64,000 nucleotides of DNA from Lepus europaeus (GCF_033115175.1 NC_084844.1:77256531-77320530); one strand, 5' to 3'; shown: positions 1 through 12,002, numbered from the stretch's first letter. Translations and numbers: made by a program. The notes: generated by a model from the letters alone, not told the origin.

Positions 1-693
1 CACCGCCCACACATGTGTGGGAAATGCTCCCCAGACACTTCACAGCCTTGAAAAGGAGACAGGAAGTTCTGTGGACACCAAAGACAGTTGTGGAAGTGTC
101 CAAGTGTCCAGGGAAAAACAAGGCTCTGGTGTAGGAGGCTGCATAGTCATGCCCCTAGGGAATACACCCTCACCCTTCCTAAGCCCTAACCACCCACCCC
201 CAGCAGGCCCTCCCTGAACCTTACACATCATGTGTATGATATTTCACGCTACTGAAAAACATAAATTGATTCAAAAAGAACTCCAGCTTATCAGCTGGCA
301 GGTTTAAGTAAAAGGTGCATATGCATTACCCTGGGTCTGCAGGCCCCTCTTTCCAGTGTGTGCACATGTGGGCCTATCTACGTAGGGAAGCAGAGTATGA
401 GCAGGGGTTGGCTGTACCAGGATAAACAGTCAGTGTTTCAAATACAAAACTGGTTTTTAATAACCTCAAATTCAGTCATAAAACTTCCAGTCTAAACAAG
501 GGAAACACATATATATGCACACACTGCTGACAAACCTCCAAAGCTAACTGCTTATTTAGGAGTTCACCACTGCATATAATTAGGCCATTTCTCTGTATCT
601 TGCAAAAAATATCTTATTTATATGAAGAAAACTTAATTTTGGCAACCTGCACAAGTGATTTGTATCCTACTACTTTGCTGATTTGAACACTTC

Positions 694-1025
694 TTTAAGA
701 AAAGATTTTATTTATTTGAAAGGCAGAGTTACAGAGAAAGCGAGAAGGAAAAACAGGGAGAGATTTTCCAACCACTGGTTCACTCCCCAAATGTCCACAA
801 TGGCCAGGGCAGGGCCAGAACAAAGGCAGGAGCCAAAGGCTTCCTCCAGGTCTCTTACATGGGTGCAGGGACCCATGCACTTGGACCACACTCTGCTGCT
901 TTCCCAAGGTACGTTAGCACAGAGCTGGCTTGGAAGAGGAGCAGCCAGGACCACAACTGGTGCCCATAAGGGAATATCAGCACTGCAGGTGGTGGCTTAT
1001 ACCACTATGCAGCAGCACTGGCCCC
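694..1025 (-). mobile_element. Lagomorph SINE (CSINE), full length
   Basis: Complement of the C repeat: AAAGATTTTATTTATTTGAAAGGCAGAG at the 3' end, and a decayed tRNA-like head ending CACTGGCCCC. It splits duplication blocks A and B; the right arm has no SINE here, and about 100 bases beyond both sides still align. Confidence 0.9.
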
Positions 1026-2685
1026 TCATCTGAGCACTTTTTAATCTCTCCTGTTGCCTCCTCAAACTCCCTGCCCCTCATTCCCAGCCCACATCACTGA
1101 TCCCTCTGTTGCTGCAGCTCTCTCCCCCTTTGGAAGCACTCTTAAAGATAGTCACCCAATTATGTAAGAATTGTCTCTTAATTCAAATGGTTCCGTGAAG
1201 AGGGAATGAATGGCATCTAATGGAAATACCCAGGCTTTGTAATGTCCCTTAAATATCTTGTTTTCATAAAAAAGACCATAAAGATTCTGATACATGTTGG
1301 CATATAACAAGAGCCAAAAAGCTGCTACTGACTTTGTCTAGTGCCTCCCCTGTCCTTTCCTGCAGAAAAACCATTTATTTTCCAAACATTCAAAATCAAA
1401 AACACCAACACTACCCCTATAACTCTGCGAAGGCTGCTCCGGCACACGAGGAAAGAAAGTGAACAAGGAACACAAACCCAGGTGACAGCATCCTCCTCAC
1501 TTTGCACTTCTGTTTCTGGTTAAAGGTCGGTCACAAGGGAAGCTGGATACCGCAGTTGTTCCAGTTACCTCCAATCATAGGCAGCCTGTGTGGGCAGCAG
1601 AACACAGAGCACTCCATAAGAAAGGGACATTTGGAACAGAAGAGGAAAGAATGCTAATTTACATGCACCCAAATTGAAACTGAAACAAAGAACTTTTCCC
1701 ACTCCTCTGGTCAGAATCTCAATTTCCAGGTCAAAATTCCCCTATACTTTCAGAGGCAGACCCCTTGGATTTTCTTCCACGTAGGTGTATTCCTGTGTGA
1801 GGGATGCATCTTCGTGGGGGATGGCACCACCACACAACGCAAACCAGAGAGGACACAGTTATGCTTTTGGCACTCTGAGGAGACTGGATATCCACATCCA
1901 TCAGTTCTGACTTGGCTAAAAAGCTTTCTGCTATTCTGGGAATCTGATATCAATTTGGGCTAAAAAGACAGAAACACAGAGAGAAGCTGGATCTGCTAGG
2001 TGAGCAGAAAGGAATCTCGATCTCCAGTTGGTGTTGTGTTGAATATTACTCTGAGAGGCTTTCACTTTCCACCTATATTTGCAGAAATAAGTGGACAGTA
2101 TCAGTCACATCCTAACACAGGGCAGCTTCAGCCAGAGGACGGATTACACTAGTCTTGATCACTTACATATCCCTCAAAAAATGGCAACCAAAACAATGAC
2201 AAGAAGCAGAATCAAAAACACACAGAAGTCAACAGAAAGGGAAACAGTGACGGGGAGCCACAGCCAAAGTGACAGAGTATCGAGAACAATTGTGATGTCC
2301 CTCAGCAACCGTTTGCCTTAAGTAGGAAGTCTCCAGCTTAAGATACAGACATAAAAGACACAGACACTCACGACATATTTCAAAACCGAAGATGAGAGGT
2401 TTGCATGGTAGGTTGATCTTATGACGACTTTTATTGAAAAGGTATGTTGTATCAGGCAGATGCCTTTAGATCAGCAGAGTTAATCCAATGCCTAATTCAA
2501 GGAGACAGCCTGAGGAAGCAGGGCTGCCAGGAGAGCTGCAATGTCTCTATAACTCATCCCAGCATCATGAAGAGAAGAGAAAAAGGGGTTCTCAGGTTGG
2601 TGGTTATAAAGAGAATGGGAACACAAAAATTTGAGAAGAGGGGAGAGCAAAGCTCAGATATAGTTTTCTTAGTAAAATAAATTGA

Positions 2686-3021
2686 GGGACTGGCGCTGTG
2701 GCATAGTGAGTAAAGCCGCCGCCTGCAGTGCCAGCATCCCACATGGGTGTCAGTTCGAGACCCAGCTGCTCCACTTCCGATCCAGCTCTCCGCTATGGCC
2801 TGGGAGAGCAGTGGAAGATGGCCCAAATCCTTGGGCCCCTGCACCCGCATGGGAGACCCAGAAGAAGTTCCTGGCTCATGGCTTTGGATCAGCAAAGCTC
2901 CGGCCGTTGCCGCCAACTGGGGAGTGAACGAACGGATGGAAGATTTCTCTCTCTCTTTCTGCCTCCCCTTTTCTTTGTAACTCTTTCAAATAAATAAATA
3001 AATAAATCTTTCCAAAAAATG
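2686..3021 (+). mobile_element. CSINE, full length with target-site duplication
   Basis: Head GGGACTGGCGCTGTGGCATAG, B-box GTTCGAGACC, CT tract, and AATAAATAAATAAATC tail. Flanked by AAAATAAATTGA at 2674-2685 and 3022-3033. Confidence 0.95.
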
Positions 3022-3033
3022 AAAATAAATTGA

Positions 3034-4035
3034 AGTAGATCTCAGAACAAAATGTGGAATGCAAAAACACCCTCATTTCATAAATTCTCATCAGGCTTGA
3101 AGAAAACGGCCCTGTCTACCCACAGTCCAATCATTTCAAAACAGTTATTTCCTGATTAAAATTGAGCAGATTTTGGAGCTCCGCACTGCTAGTCTCCAAA
3201 TGCTAAATACAAGTTTAGTTCCCAATGTGGGTGGGGGTAGCCAGAGCCTAACTGGGCACTTTGACAACATGAGAAAAGCCAATTCATAAATAGGAATAAT
3301 AGTTGTGAACATGAAATATGGAACAGTCACACAGAACAATTATGTCTGGTCCTCAAAGTGAGCCCCAGGATTAGCACACAGCAAAAGTATTAACTCACAA
3401 GAAGTCACTTTTCCAGCCTTGTAGTGACAAGGAAACAAAACAAACCCCAAATGTTTTATGGAGAATGGTGACAATTTTGTCCTCTGAAAAATCAGCCTGA
3501 TGTGACCAAGGGCTCAGAGTTGTGAAAATAGAAAAACCTGCAGTCTACCGGGTATGATTCGATGGAAAAGCTAGAAAATAGTACAAAGGCCAGGCAACAT
3601 GAGGAAAGCAAAGAAATGAGGGATGCTGAATTTCTTTATCCCTTCTGCCCCATGAATTACCTAGGAACCTCACTGCTAATGCAGTGGCACTCACTCCAGT
3701 GCAGGACTGTACCGCTCTTCACTCCACAATCCCGACAATGAGCTAAACACATCTTGGGGAGAATGGCAGCACTGAGGCCAATGTGTCTTTGGCCACCTTT
3801 AAAAAAATATTTCCTACAAGAACTATCAATGCCCATTAATGAAACAAGTGAATGTCAGCACTCCACAGCTATTGGGACAGACAGTGTTGGCCCTTCCAGT
3901 GACCAGTATACACAATGCCACCAACACGTTGAACATGACAGCTAGGCAGAGCTTACTGGAGGGAAAGGAGGGTTCAAAGTGAAGTACTTACATCTGTCAT
4001 CCCATCCTCTGAGGCAGATGAGAATTCTTCATCAG
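3034..4035. other. No recognised gene or repeat
   Basis: About 1 kb inside the left arm with no open frame of note and no repeat that I recognise. It has no visible counterpart in the right arm, so it was either inserted on the left or lost on the right. Confidence 0.5.
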
Positions 4036-4044
4036 AAATGAGGC

Positions 4045-4363
4045 TACCGTGGCTGGCACTTTGGTGTAGTGGGTAAAGCCGCCACCTGCAGTGCCAACAT
4101 CGTATGTGGGTGCCAGTTCGAGTCTTGGCTTCTCCTCTGCTGATCCAGCTCTCTGCTACGGCTTAGGAAAGCAGCAGAAAATGGCTCATGTACTTAGGCT
4201 GCTGTACCTGCATGGGAGACCAGAAGAAGCTTCTGGCTCCTGACTTCAGATCAATCCAACTGTGGCCATTTGGGGAGCGAACCAGTGGATGGAAGATCTT
4301 TCTCTCTGTCTCTCCCTCTATCTGTAACTCCACCTTTCAAATAAATAAATAAAATTCTTAAAA
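4045..4363 (+). mobile_element. CSINE, full length with target-site duplication
   Basis: Head GTGGCTGGCACTTTGGTGTAG, CAGTTCGAGTC B-box, AAATAAATAAATAAAATTC tail. Flanked by AAATGAGGC at 4036-4044 and 4364-4372. Confidence 0.92.
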
Positions 4364-4947
4364 AAATGAGGCCAGAGAGCAAGAATCTTCTCAGTGTCAT
4401 CACATTAAATGAACAGAGGGAGCTAAACAGCAGCCATGACCCCAAGTAATTTCCCTGGCCATTGCCCCTCAGAAGTGCCTGTGGAGGACTCTGTGTCATG
4501 GCTGTTCTTAAGTGGAAAGGCTGGCATAAAAGTTGCCTGATGGCTCTTCTGGTCCTCAGTGGAAGATAAGGGATGGAGAGATCTCTCACTGCCTCTAGGA
4601 TGCAGCATACTGACTGCAGTGCGATATAAATTTCAGTGAGCAAACTGAAGGCAGGGGCGTAGTAAGAAAGGCAGGAAACCACAATTGCCAAAAGTACATG
4701 GCACCCCACCTTGCTGATGGTATACAGAAGGAAAGGCATAGGAGTCACTGGTGAATGGAGTACACATACCCTGTCTACCAAGATAGAGACACCAAAGGCT
4801 CATGGCTGCTGCCAAGGGCTGGAAGCAGCAGAGCTGAGCTTGGCCATGGGTACCAAAGCCATCAGGGCTGGGGATGCTAAGGGTTGGGAAGATAGGACAA
4901 GTTGTCCATCTGGAAAATACCCAGTGTAAGCCCACCACAGTCTTTTT

Positions 4948-5277
4948 TCTTTTTCTTTTTTTTTAAAGATTTTTTTATTTATTTGACAGGCAGAGTTACA
5001 GAGAGAGGTAGAGACAGAGAAAGAGGTCTTCCATCTGCTGGTTCACTCCCTAGAAGGCTGCAATGGCCGGAGCTGCACCGATCTGAAGCCAGGAGCTTCT
5101 CCTGGATCTCCCACGTGGGTGCAGGGGACCAAGGATTTGGGCCATCTTCTACTGTTAACCCAGGCCACAGCAGAGAGCTGGATCAGAAGTAGAGAAGCCG
5201 GGACTAGAACTGGCACCCACATGGGATGCCGGCATTTCAGGCCAGGGCATCAACCCACTGAGCCACAGTGCTGGCCT
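4948..5277 (-). mobile_element. CSINE with 16-base target-site duplication
   Basis: Complement orientation. Flanked by CCACCACAGTCTTTTT at 4932-4947 and 5278-5293. It interrupts duplication block D; the right arm has the empty site near 26468 (AAAGACTGTGGTGGG), a direct view of the pre-insertion state. Confidence 0.95.
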
Positions 5278-5419
5278 CCACCACAGTCTTTTTCGATGAC
5301 CTGTGTCACATAAGAAGCAGTCATCCCAGGGAGACAGGCTGAGTGGCACCTTGGATCAAGGCAGTGAATATTCCTGGGGCATCATCCCCTTTGCAGAGTA
5401 GCAGAAACAGCAAAGGGAA

Positions 5420-6220
5420 AAGTGGAAGGGAGTGGGGGAAGAAAGGGGAACTGAAGTGACTGTGATGCCATCTTTCTGGCTTACAGTTGCTCAGATAAGA
5501 AACAGCACAGGCTTTAGGAGCCAGTGGGCAGCAGCAGCAGACCATCCTCACTCAGGAAAATCAATTTATTGTGATCTACACAGGGCTGACTTGGGATGGT
5601 ACACGTTCCAGGAGGAATGTGCCTGAGCCAAGCAAAGAAAAAGAAATTACATAACCATCAAATTCCCTGGGAAATGGGCTTTGCAAGGCCAAGCCACCTA
5701 GAATAGGTAGGGGGTGAGGGGTCTTTATTTTAAAGAAGTACCACTCATGGCAGGCCTGATATTCAGAGAACAGCTGTGAAATTCTCCCACATATGCATCC
5801 TCTCATCTCCCCCAACAAGGCCCCACATCATGAACATCCAGATAGGGAGCATCTGTGTGTGTGAGTCAACACAAATTGTGCTCATGGATACCACACACAC
5901 ACAGACATAAACATTCATCTGCATATGCCACCTGATTTTCAGAAACAAGTTCTAGGTGACCAACAGCAGCAACATTAGTTTTGATGCACAGACCTCTCTC
6001 AACACACAGGATTCCCGTTTCTCTATTCTGAGGAGGAATAGACTTTTCAACAAAATTCCTGGAATATCTGACACTGAAAGACATAATGGGTGTCTTCAGC
6101 ATGTGTTCTCTGGAAGTGCCTGTCTTCCAGATGATTGGTACTTGCAGTTACTAATTCACTCACTCTGTACAAAGATCTGTAATTTGCCTTCAGTTTGCCA
6201 TTAATATTTTGCAGAGGTGG
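5420..6220. other. No recognised gene or repeat
   Basis: Left-arm sequence continuing from block D; a short CACACACACA run lies at about 5893. Nothing else identified. Confidence 0.5.
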
Positions 6221-6224
6221 GTAC

Positions 6225-6480
6225 CATTATTTTGTCAAGGGCCATTTGAATATTTAAAACATCACTCAAATACCATAAAAAATGGTCAACTTAAAAGTCC
6301 AATTGATCTATTGAATATTGAGTCTTGCCTGTGATTGCTTTGGTGGGGCCAGACCAAATTGATTTCATGTACCTTATATGGCACATAGGCTGTATATTCC
6401 CCATAATTTATTTAGAACAAAATTCAATATAATCTCTGACTTCTTTTGCTCTGCATATTGTCCTAGCATGAATACCCAAT
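6225..6480. mobile_element. Unclassified old interspersed repeat relic
   Basis: GTCAAGGGCCATTTGAATATTTAAAACATCA and later ATGTACCTTATATGGCACATAGGCTG have the look of an old dispersed mammalian repeat, perhaps a DNA transposon. I cannot place the family. Confidence 0.25.
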
Positions 6481-6521
6481 AAAGGTCCCTGGAACCAACT
6501 GGAATTAGAAATAAGCCTCTT

Positions 6522-6843
6522 GGGGCCAGTGCTGTGGCATAGAAGGGAAAGCTGCTGCCAGCAGTGCCAGCATCCCATACGGGTGCTGGTTCAAGTCCCG
6601 ACTGCTCCACTTCTGATCCAGCTCTCTGCTATAGCCTGGGAAAGCAGTAGAAGATGGTCCAAGTCCAAGTCCATATAGGAGACCAAAGGAGCTCCAGGCT
6701 CCTGGCTTCAGATCAGTGCAGCTCTCGCTGTTGCGGCCAATTGGGGAGTGAACCAGCAGATGGAAGACCTCTCTCTCTCTCTCTGCCTCTCCTTCTCCCT
6801 CTGTGTAACTCTGATTTTCAAATAAATAAATAAATCTTTAAAA
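6522..6843 (+). mobile_element. CSINE, full length
   Basis: GGGGCCAGTGCTGTGGCATAG head, GGTTCAAGTCC B-box, AAATAAATAAATAAATC tail. A near-repeat AAATAAGC(C)T occurs on both sides. Confidence 0.92.
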
Positions 6844-6926
6844 CAAATAAGCTTGTTTCCATCTCCCTTGTAAATTCAGATTGTACACTTTCATAGCCAC
6901 TAATTCAATTTCAAAATGTCTATTGA

Positions 6927-7063
6927 GGGGCTGACATTGTAGTACAGCAGATTAAGTTGCTGCCTGCAATGCCAGCAACACATATTAGCACCAGTTTGAG
7001 ACCTGGCTATACTACTTCCAACCCAGCTCATTGATAATTTACCTGGGAAAACAGCGGAAGATG
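6927..7063 (+). mobile_element. CSINE, 3'-truncated and diverged
   Basis: GGGGCTGACATTGTAGTACAG head and body up to GAAAACAGCGGAAGATGA; the 3' half is missing. Confidence 0.8.
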
Positions 7064-7567
7064 ACCCTGTAATGAACACCATGAGACTCCTTCCTCATTT
7101 GGTCCTTTCCTTAAATGTATCATTGCTAAATTACCAGATCATGTGTATCATATTTCTAAAAAAAAAATCTCTCTTCCAATTTTTAAGTAACTTGCCTGCA
7201 AACTTATAGCAGTACAGGGAAAGACAGCCAGTTAGCCTATCAAGTGTGGGAATCCTGTTTTTTGGCTGTTTCCCAGTCAGATAAATGGTCACACTACATG
7301 GTTGCTCAGAAAATGGGCTAATAGCTGTCTTCGGGGTGTGAAGTGGCTCTTAACAGCAGAAATCTGTAACTGCTTGTCTGCCACAAGCACTATGATAGGA
7401 AGCATGCCAGATCAGAGGATGAAAATTAACATACTGGGGTTGAGAGGAGGAACGCTGCCACCTTATCACCCTCTACTACCTAAGATTGACTTCCTATTTT
7501 TACTTCCTAGATGACCTCACTATGGTGAATGAGTAACCTGGTGATAGCACCAAGCACCCTAAAAGAA

Positions 7568-7573
7568 CACGTG
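7568..7573. promoter_or_regulatory. Conserved CACGTG E-box, left arm
   Basis: The palindromic E-box CACGTG sits in AACACGTGAAT; the right arm has the same 11-base context in inverted orientation at 25502-25507. Conservation between arms is the only support. Confidence 0.3.
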
Positions 7574-7940
7574 AATCAATAAAACCTGGTTATTCATGTG
7601 TTAACTTCACCATACTCAAAGCCAGCAATATTTTTTGGCCACATCTTTTACTCACTGAATGAGCATCTGGGGTGGGGGAGATCACCTTTTTTTTCCCCCC
7701 TTTTCTTTCTCACGCTCCCTCTCAGTAAGAAGTTGTGTAGAGGCTTCTACAGATCACAATCATTCTGCAAAGTTAACATGCTCCCAGTGTCAACAATGTT
7801 ATGAGCTTACATACAGAACTAAAATAATAAATAAAGTAACTGGCTCTCTTAATTAAGATAACCAGTTGGGTGGAGCAGTTAGAACCAGCAAAGGCAAAGT
7901 GTTAGTTTTCTGCCTGTATGATTTTGTAGTTCAGCACTTC

Positions 7941-7948
7941 ATGCAAAT
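7941..7948 (-). promoter_or_regulatory. Conserved octamer in intron 1, left arm
   Basis: ATTTGCAT on the minus strand, with its conserved flanks. It is the counterpart of the octamer at 24736-24743. The downstream shared words GTAACAGTTGACA and GAAAAGCAGCCAAATAAATC are also nearly intact in both arms. Confidence 0.35.
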
Positions 7949-8466
7949 CCAGGTGAAAATTATTCCAATTATTGTCCTAAGCAGTAGACTTGCATTCACT
8001 TCACTTCTCACGTCTTTGCAAAGGGATCAGGAGCAAGTAATAACAGTTGACAACTCTGCTAAAAGGAAAAGAAAGAAGGGGTGATGAGAGAAATTGAAAA
8101 GCAGCCAAATAAATCATCAGCTACCTTACCCCAGCCTCAGAACAACTCCAGATTGCAAAAGGTCTCTGTGAACTAAACACAGAGGAGGGAATAATTTGCA
8201 AAGCCACTGCACACCCTGCGTGCTGCTGCCACAAGAGCTATCCAGTGTTCCCCATGTGCCATTGGTGTGTGGGGAGGGCGGGGTAGATCCTCATCTGATC
8301 CTCCTTCCCCCTCCTGCCTGCCATCTCAGGCCTCTCTCTACTGAGGGCCATGGGTGGGGGGTGCTGCTTTCCATGGTCCCAGGACTTGTTGCTCAGTATA
8401 GAAATAGACAAGTTCGAGAGAGCGTACAAGAGTGAAAGCAATTTTATTTGTAATTAGAGTCCATGT

Positions 8467-8806
8467 GGGGCCAGCGCTGTGGTGCAGTGGGTTAACACCC
8501 TGGCCTGAAGTGCCAGCATCCGCTGTGGGCGCTGGTTCAAGACCTGGCTGCTCCACTTCCGATCCAGCTCTCTGCTGTGGCCTGGGAAAGCAGTAGAAGA
8601 TAGCCCAAGTCCTTGGACCCCTGCACCCACGAGGGAGACTGAAGAAGCTCCTGGCTCCTGGCTTCGGATCTGCCCAGCTCTGGCCATTGTGGCCAATTGG
8701 GGAGTGAACCATCAGATGAAAGACCTCTCTCTCTCTCTGCCTCTCCTCTCTCTGTTATTCGAACTCTGAGTTCGAATAAATAAATCTTTAAGAAAAAAAA
8801 AAAAAA
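8467..8806 (+). mobile_element. CSINE, full length
   Basis: GGGGCCAGCGCTGTGGTGCAG head, CTCTCT tract, AATAAATAAATC tail followed by 17 A. It lies inside intron 1 of the left paralogue, antisense to it. Confidence 0.93.
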
Positions 8807-9572
8807 AGAGCCCCCGTAAAGGGGAGGAGCCCCAGCTCTGGGAATCCTTAATCCTTATTCTTTCTCTGCCCTTATCTGTGACATACTGGTCCCTCACCTC
8901 CTACATGCTATAGGCATGTATTTGGATTGGCTGCCTCGCCAGTATCCATCAGTGCAGCGAGGGGTCCATAACTGGTTCCCCGTCACCTCTCTGTGCGGAA
9001 GCATCAGTAGTTGGTTATTATTTCCCATATCCTTAACTCAAGTGCCATATCGCCCCTCTTCCTCCCTTGGGTCTATTCTAAATTGTTCTCCTACATTTTT
9101 CCCCCCCCACGGGGTGGAATTTTTCCAAAGTCCTCTCTTTTCACGCCAACTCTGCCTCAGGCGCCGTCTTTGGCTACACACCCAGCCAGGTCCGGGGACT
9201 CTGCGGGTTACACCACGCAGCTTGGCCAGCGGGGATGCACCTGACCGGCCCAAAGTGGGATCGGGCTTACTAAAACATGAAGGACGGGACGCCATCCACC
9301 TTTCTCCTTCGCTGTCCACTCGCCTGCCTGCTCCTCCAGTTCCCTTGTGACATTTTCCGCCTGGTACTCCCCAAATAAAACACATTAAGGAAAGTTTGAG
9401 GCAGCGCTCAGGGCCGGTGCTCACTGGAAGGCGGCGATGGGAAACGCCGACAGCCTTGGGGGCGGGTGCACCCGGATCATAGAAAGCGCGCCCAGAAAGT
9501 GAGCCGCCAGCCACCCTCGTACCCGCCCCGTCCCCAAACACAGGCACCCACGCCCCTTCGGGGTCTCCCTAC

Positions 9573-9990
9573 CTGCCGTGGACATTTCCTGGGGGCTGGG
9601 CCGCTCCCTTCAGGACACGCCGAGGGCCAGGCGGAGAGTGCGTGGCCCGGGGGACCAGCGGCGGCAGCAGCCAAAGCCTGGGGGGTGAGGGTGGGGCAGG
9701 CCGGGGTGTGCGCTTGCAACCTGCCTGGGATGGCACGTGCCGTGCCCGACGCCGGTGACTGCGGGGAGGGAGCCGCGCTGCCCCCGCCGGGCGCTGAAGA
9801 ATGCGCCGCCAGCACACGGCCCGCCCGCGCCCGCGCCCGCCCGCGCTCGCCCACACACGCCCCCGCCCGCCCACGCTCGCCCGCGCTCGCCCGCGCCCGC
9901 CCACGCCCGCCCACGCTCGCCCGCGCCCGCCCGCGCCTTCCTGCGCTCCCCACTCGGGCACTCGGAGCCCCAGTACGTTAGGAAAGCTAG
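9573..9990 (-). other. Predicted 5' exon 1 of the left paralogue
   Basis: The 3' boundary is the donor on the minus strand: the exon ends at 9573 with CGGCAG, followed by GTAGGG. The same CGGCAG/GTA junction occurs at the equivalent place in the right arm, which is the main support. The 5' limit is a guess, set just downstream of the ZNF143-like site at 9993-10009, because such sites often sit close to transcription starts. The exon would include the cytosine-rich minisatellite at 9822-9942, so it may in fact start downstream of it. No coding sequence is claimed; it is probably 5' untranslated. Confidence 0.45.
9822..9942. repeat. GC-rich minisatellite in the left CpG island
   Basis: About 120 bases consist of degenerate tandem units of the type CCCGCCCACGCTCG and CCGCGCCCG. 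The tract sits between the ZNF143-like site and the GCAAGCGCACA block, where the right arm instead has an alternating TG/CG tract (23680-23725). It makes spurious long open frames rich in Ala, Arg, Pro and Gly on both strands. Confidence 0.85.
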
Positions 9991-9992
9991 GG

Positions 9993-10009
9993 ACTCTGGG
10001 AAATGCAGT
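9993..10009 (-). promoter_or_regulatory. ZNF143-like site, left promoter
   Basis: On the minus strand the site reads ACTGCATTTCCCAGAGT. It resembles the ACTACAnTTCCCAG element bound by ZNF143 in vertebrate CpG promoters, with a deviation at the fourth base. It is conserved with the right arm at 23624-23640 (one difference in 17). Function is inferred from motif and conservation only. Confidence 0.5.
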
Positions 10010-10105
10010 CCTGACCCGGGGCATGCCTAGGGAGCAGACCTGCCGGACCTGCCCGAGGGCCTCAAAGCCTCTGACCGGCGCGGACAGGAGGAAAATTCTG
10101 TGCTT

Positions 10106-10114
10106 TTGTTTACA
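10106..10114 (-). promoter_or_regulatory. Forkhead-type site, left promoter
   Basis: On the minus strand it reads TGTAAACAA, a consensus forkhead site, about 100 bases upstream of the ZNF143-like site. The same nine bases stand at the equivalent place in the right arm (23529-23537). Confidence 0.45.
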
Positions 10115-10335
10115 AGCCGCCTCCCCTTCCCCCCACTGAAAACACTGCTCTCAAGGAGCAGTTGGTGCTCTTCCGTTCTCGAACCAACACGTAAGAGGGA
10201 CTCCCACTCCTGCTAACCCCCAAATCCTGGCTTCTTCCTAAACTCTGCCTTCTTCCAGAAAAAATCTTACCTGCTGCTTTGTTCCTGGAAGCCCTCTTGG
10301 GGTTTTTACCTATAAGAATGAAAAATAAATGAGCG

Positions 10336-10625
10336 TGGGACCGAGGCGGTGGCATCGTGGATTAAGCATCTGTCTCCGGCTCAAGTCCCTGCTGCTCCGC
10401 ATCTGATCCAGCTCTCTGCTATGGCCTGGGAAAACAATATAAGATGGCCCGAGTGCTTGGGATCCTGTGCCTGCCTGAGAGCCCCAGCAAAAGCTCCTGG
10501 CTCCTGGCTTCAGATCAGCCAAGCTGCAGCCATTTGGGGAGTGAACTGGCAGATGGAAGGTCTCTCTCTATCTCCCCCCCCCACTCTGCCTCTCAAGTAC
10601 ATAAATGAAATCTTTAAATAAATAA
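10336..10625 (+). mobile_element. CSINE with a deletion in the head
   Basis: GGACCGAGGCGGTGGCATCGTGG start, about 35 bases missing before CTCAAGTCC, then standard body and AAATAAATAAATAC tail. It lies immediately beyond the promoter block. Confidence 0.88.
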
Positions 10626-10824
10626 ATACATGACTATGAACACAGTATAATTTTTAGAGGGCTTCAGAGGGCATAGCTTGGCGTTAAGCACATGAGAATT
10701 TTTATTGGTGTCTCATTGGTGTTTGCAGTTCTTTTCAAATCATTTTACATCATTCTTCCATTCACCAAGTATAGAAAGATAAACAAAGGAATTGAATAGA
10801 AAGCTAACATTCCTGAGGGGCAAA

Positions 10825-10960
10825 ATACTATACATCATGTCATTTCATCTTTAGATTAATTCGGGAAACGATTTCATCTCTAGTTTACAAAGAGGAAACT
10901 GGTGGAAAGGGTTTTGTTATTTGCTTATGAGGATTTGTTAATAAGTCTAGGAGAAAGGCT
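10825..10960 (-). mobile_element. Possible MIR relic, left arm
   Basis: TCATTTCATCTTTAGATTAATTCGGG and AGTTTACAAAGAGGAAACTGG resemble the antisense MIR core. It lies in a part of the left arm that has no match in the right arm. Confidence 0.35.
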
Positions 10961-11394
10961 AAATGAAAACTAATACTATTTTTTTAAAAAATTATTCTTT
11001 TGTGGCTCATTTTCTAAAATCTGAGATTTCTCATCTGGAAAAAAAAAGTGAGAATGCACACATAGATTACAAGATCTCTAAATAAGGACTGAGACTCAAA
11101 ATGTCATTGTGGTATTGTACCATAGTCATTTTATCTTATGTTTAATATCAATGTAGTTGCTAAATATTATGCATCTCAGATATATATGTGCCATTTTTAT
11201 TTTAGGTTTTTAATTAGAAAATTTACTTGGTGTAATGGAGTTCTATATTTATGACTTCTTCTGCCTCTTATAGTTCATGGCATAAGAGTTGCTTGACTAA
11301 CAATGTTTAAATCTTATACATTCACGTCACACTAATATTTTCTGTTAGGCAATATTCTTAGGTTAGATTTTTTCCTGAAATATTTTAGCTTCAT

Positions 11395-11475
11395 TAGGAA
11401 AAGAATCATGTTTGCTTTATTTGACATTGTAAGCTCAACACCTGAGCATCTGTTTCTTAGTTAAGAATGAACACG
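11395..11475 (+). mobile_element. L2 relic, left arm
   Basis: TTTGACATTGTAAGCTCAACACCTGAGCATC resembles a decayed L2 3' end. The same relic is present at the equivalent place in the right arm (22800-22925), so it predates the duplication. Confidence 0.4.
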
Positions 11476-11532
11476 GATATAAGAACTGAACAAACCCGAT
11501 TCTTGACCCTCAAGAGCTCACTATCTGTGGTT

Positions 11533-12002
11533 GTGAGAATTTTGTGGATCAGATCTGGATTGGCCTCTGAGAGCCGAAGAACAATGAGGCTGGATGCAAT
11601 GGTGAGAAGAGCAGAGGTTTCTTAGTACAAAAAGCTGCCACTAGTGCCAGAGGCTGGTGGGAAAGGACCAGGCTGAGGGGGCTCAAAGGCCGGGGGTATT
11701 TATGATTCTCATATTGGTTGGTTCCCACAGTAAGATGGGACTGAGGCTGTTGGGTCCCCACTGTGATGGCTGTTGGAGACCTATTATCAGAGTTGCAGAA
11801 AGAACTTCCCTATTTTATTCAGTACATGGGTGGTTAGGCCAACTGAATTGGGCTGGGCCCCTCAGGGCTGAGCACAATATCATATTTTTACAGCCTGTGT
11901 CTGTCGTGCAGACAAGAGATGGTGATCTGGTCTCACGATGGGGTTAATCTGGTCCTTTTTTCCTGAAGGTGTTGGGGTCCCTCTCACTAGTAGAGGACAC
12001 AA
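11533..12002 (+). mobile_element. Solo-LTR-like repeat, left-arm copy
   Basis: Starts TGTGAGAATTTTGTGGATCAG and runs about 470 bases to GAGGACACA. It has a second copy at 25938-26338 in the same orientation, sharing the GAATTTTGTGGATCAGATC start, GAGGCTGGTGG, GTGATGGCTGTTG, TGGTTAGGC and GCAGACAAGAG. Both copies interrupt the inverted duplication at different places; the duplicated sequence resumes cleanly on either side (CTCACTAT before, AAGTTATAAAT after). The TG...CA ends suggest an LTR, but I cannot name the family and see no clear target-site duplication. Confidence 0.55.

Larger units (their letters stand above)
9040..10130 (-). promoter_or_regulatory. CpG-island promoter of the left (leftward-reading) paralogue
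   Basis: The stretch is GC-rich and CpG-dense, unlike the AT-rich flanks. Read on the minus strand it aligns with the right CpG island: shared landmarks in order are a forkhead-like site, a block around GGCTTTGAGGCCC, a ZNF143-like site, a GC-rich simple repeat, a block GGCAGGTTGCAAGCGCACA, a splice donor CGGCAGGTAGGG, and GGCTCACTTTCTGG just inside the intron. Direction is inferred from the order of these elements and from the donor. Long open frames on both strands here come from the base composition and are not called as genes. The downstream gene lies outside the window to the left. Confidence 0.72.

Noticed and set aside
683-1033. Many 60-145 codon frames with words such as PKPGARSF, AIAESW or LGPSSTAFPGHSRELD
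   Set aside because: They are translations of the C repeat SINE in various frames, repeated throughout the window.
4251-4781. 176-codon open frame on the minus strand
   Set aside because: It crosses the boundary of a SINE and the duplicated block D; the homologous right-arm sequence has no matching frame.
9466-10139. Open frames of 112-171 codons in the left CpG island
   Set aside because: They are translations of the C-rich minisatellite and its flanks in several frames, with no counterpart frame in the right arm.
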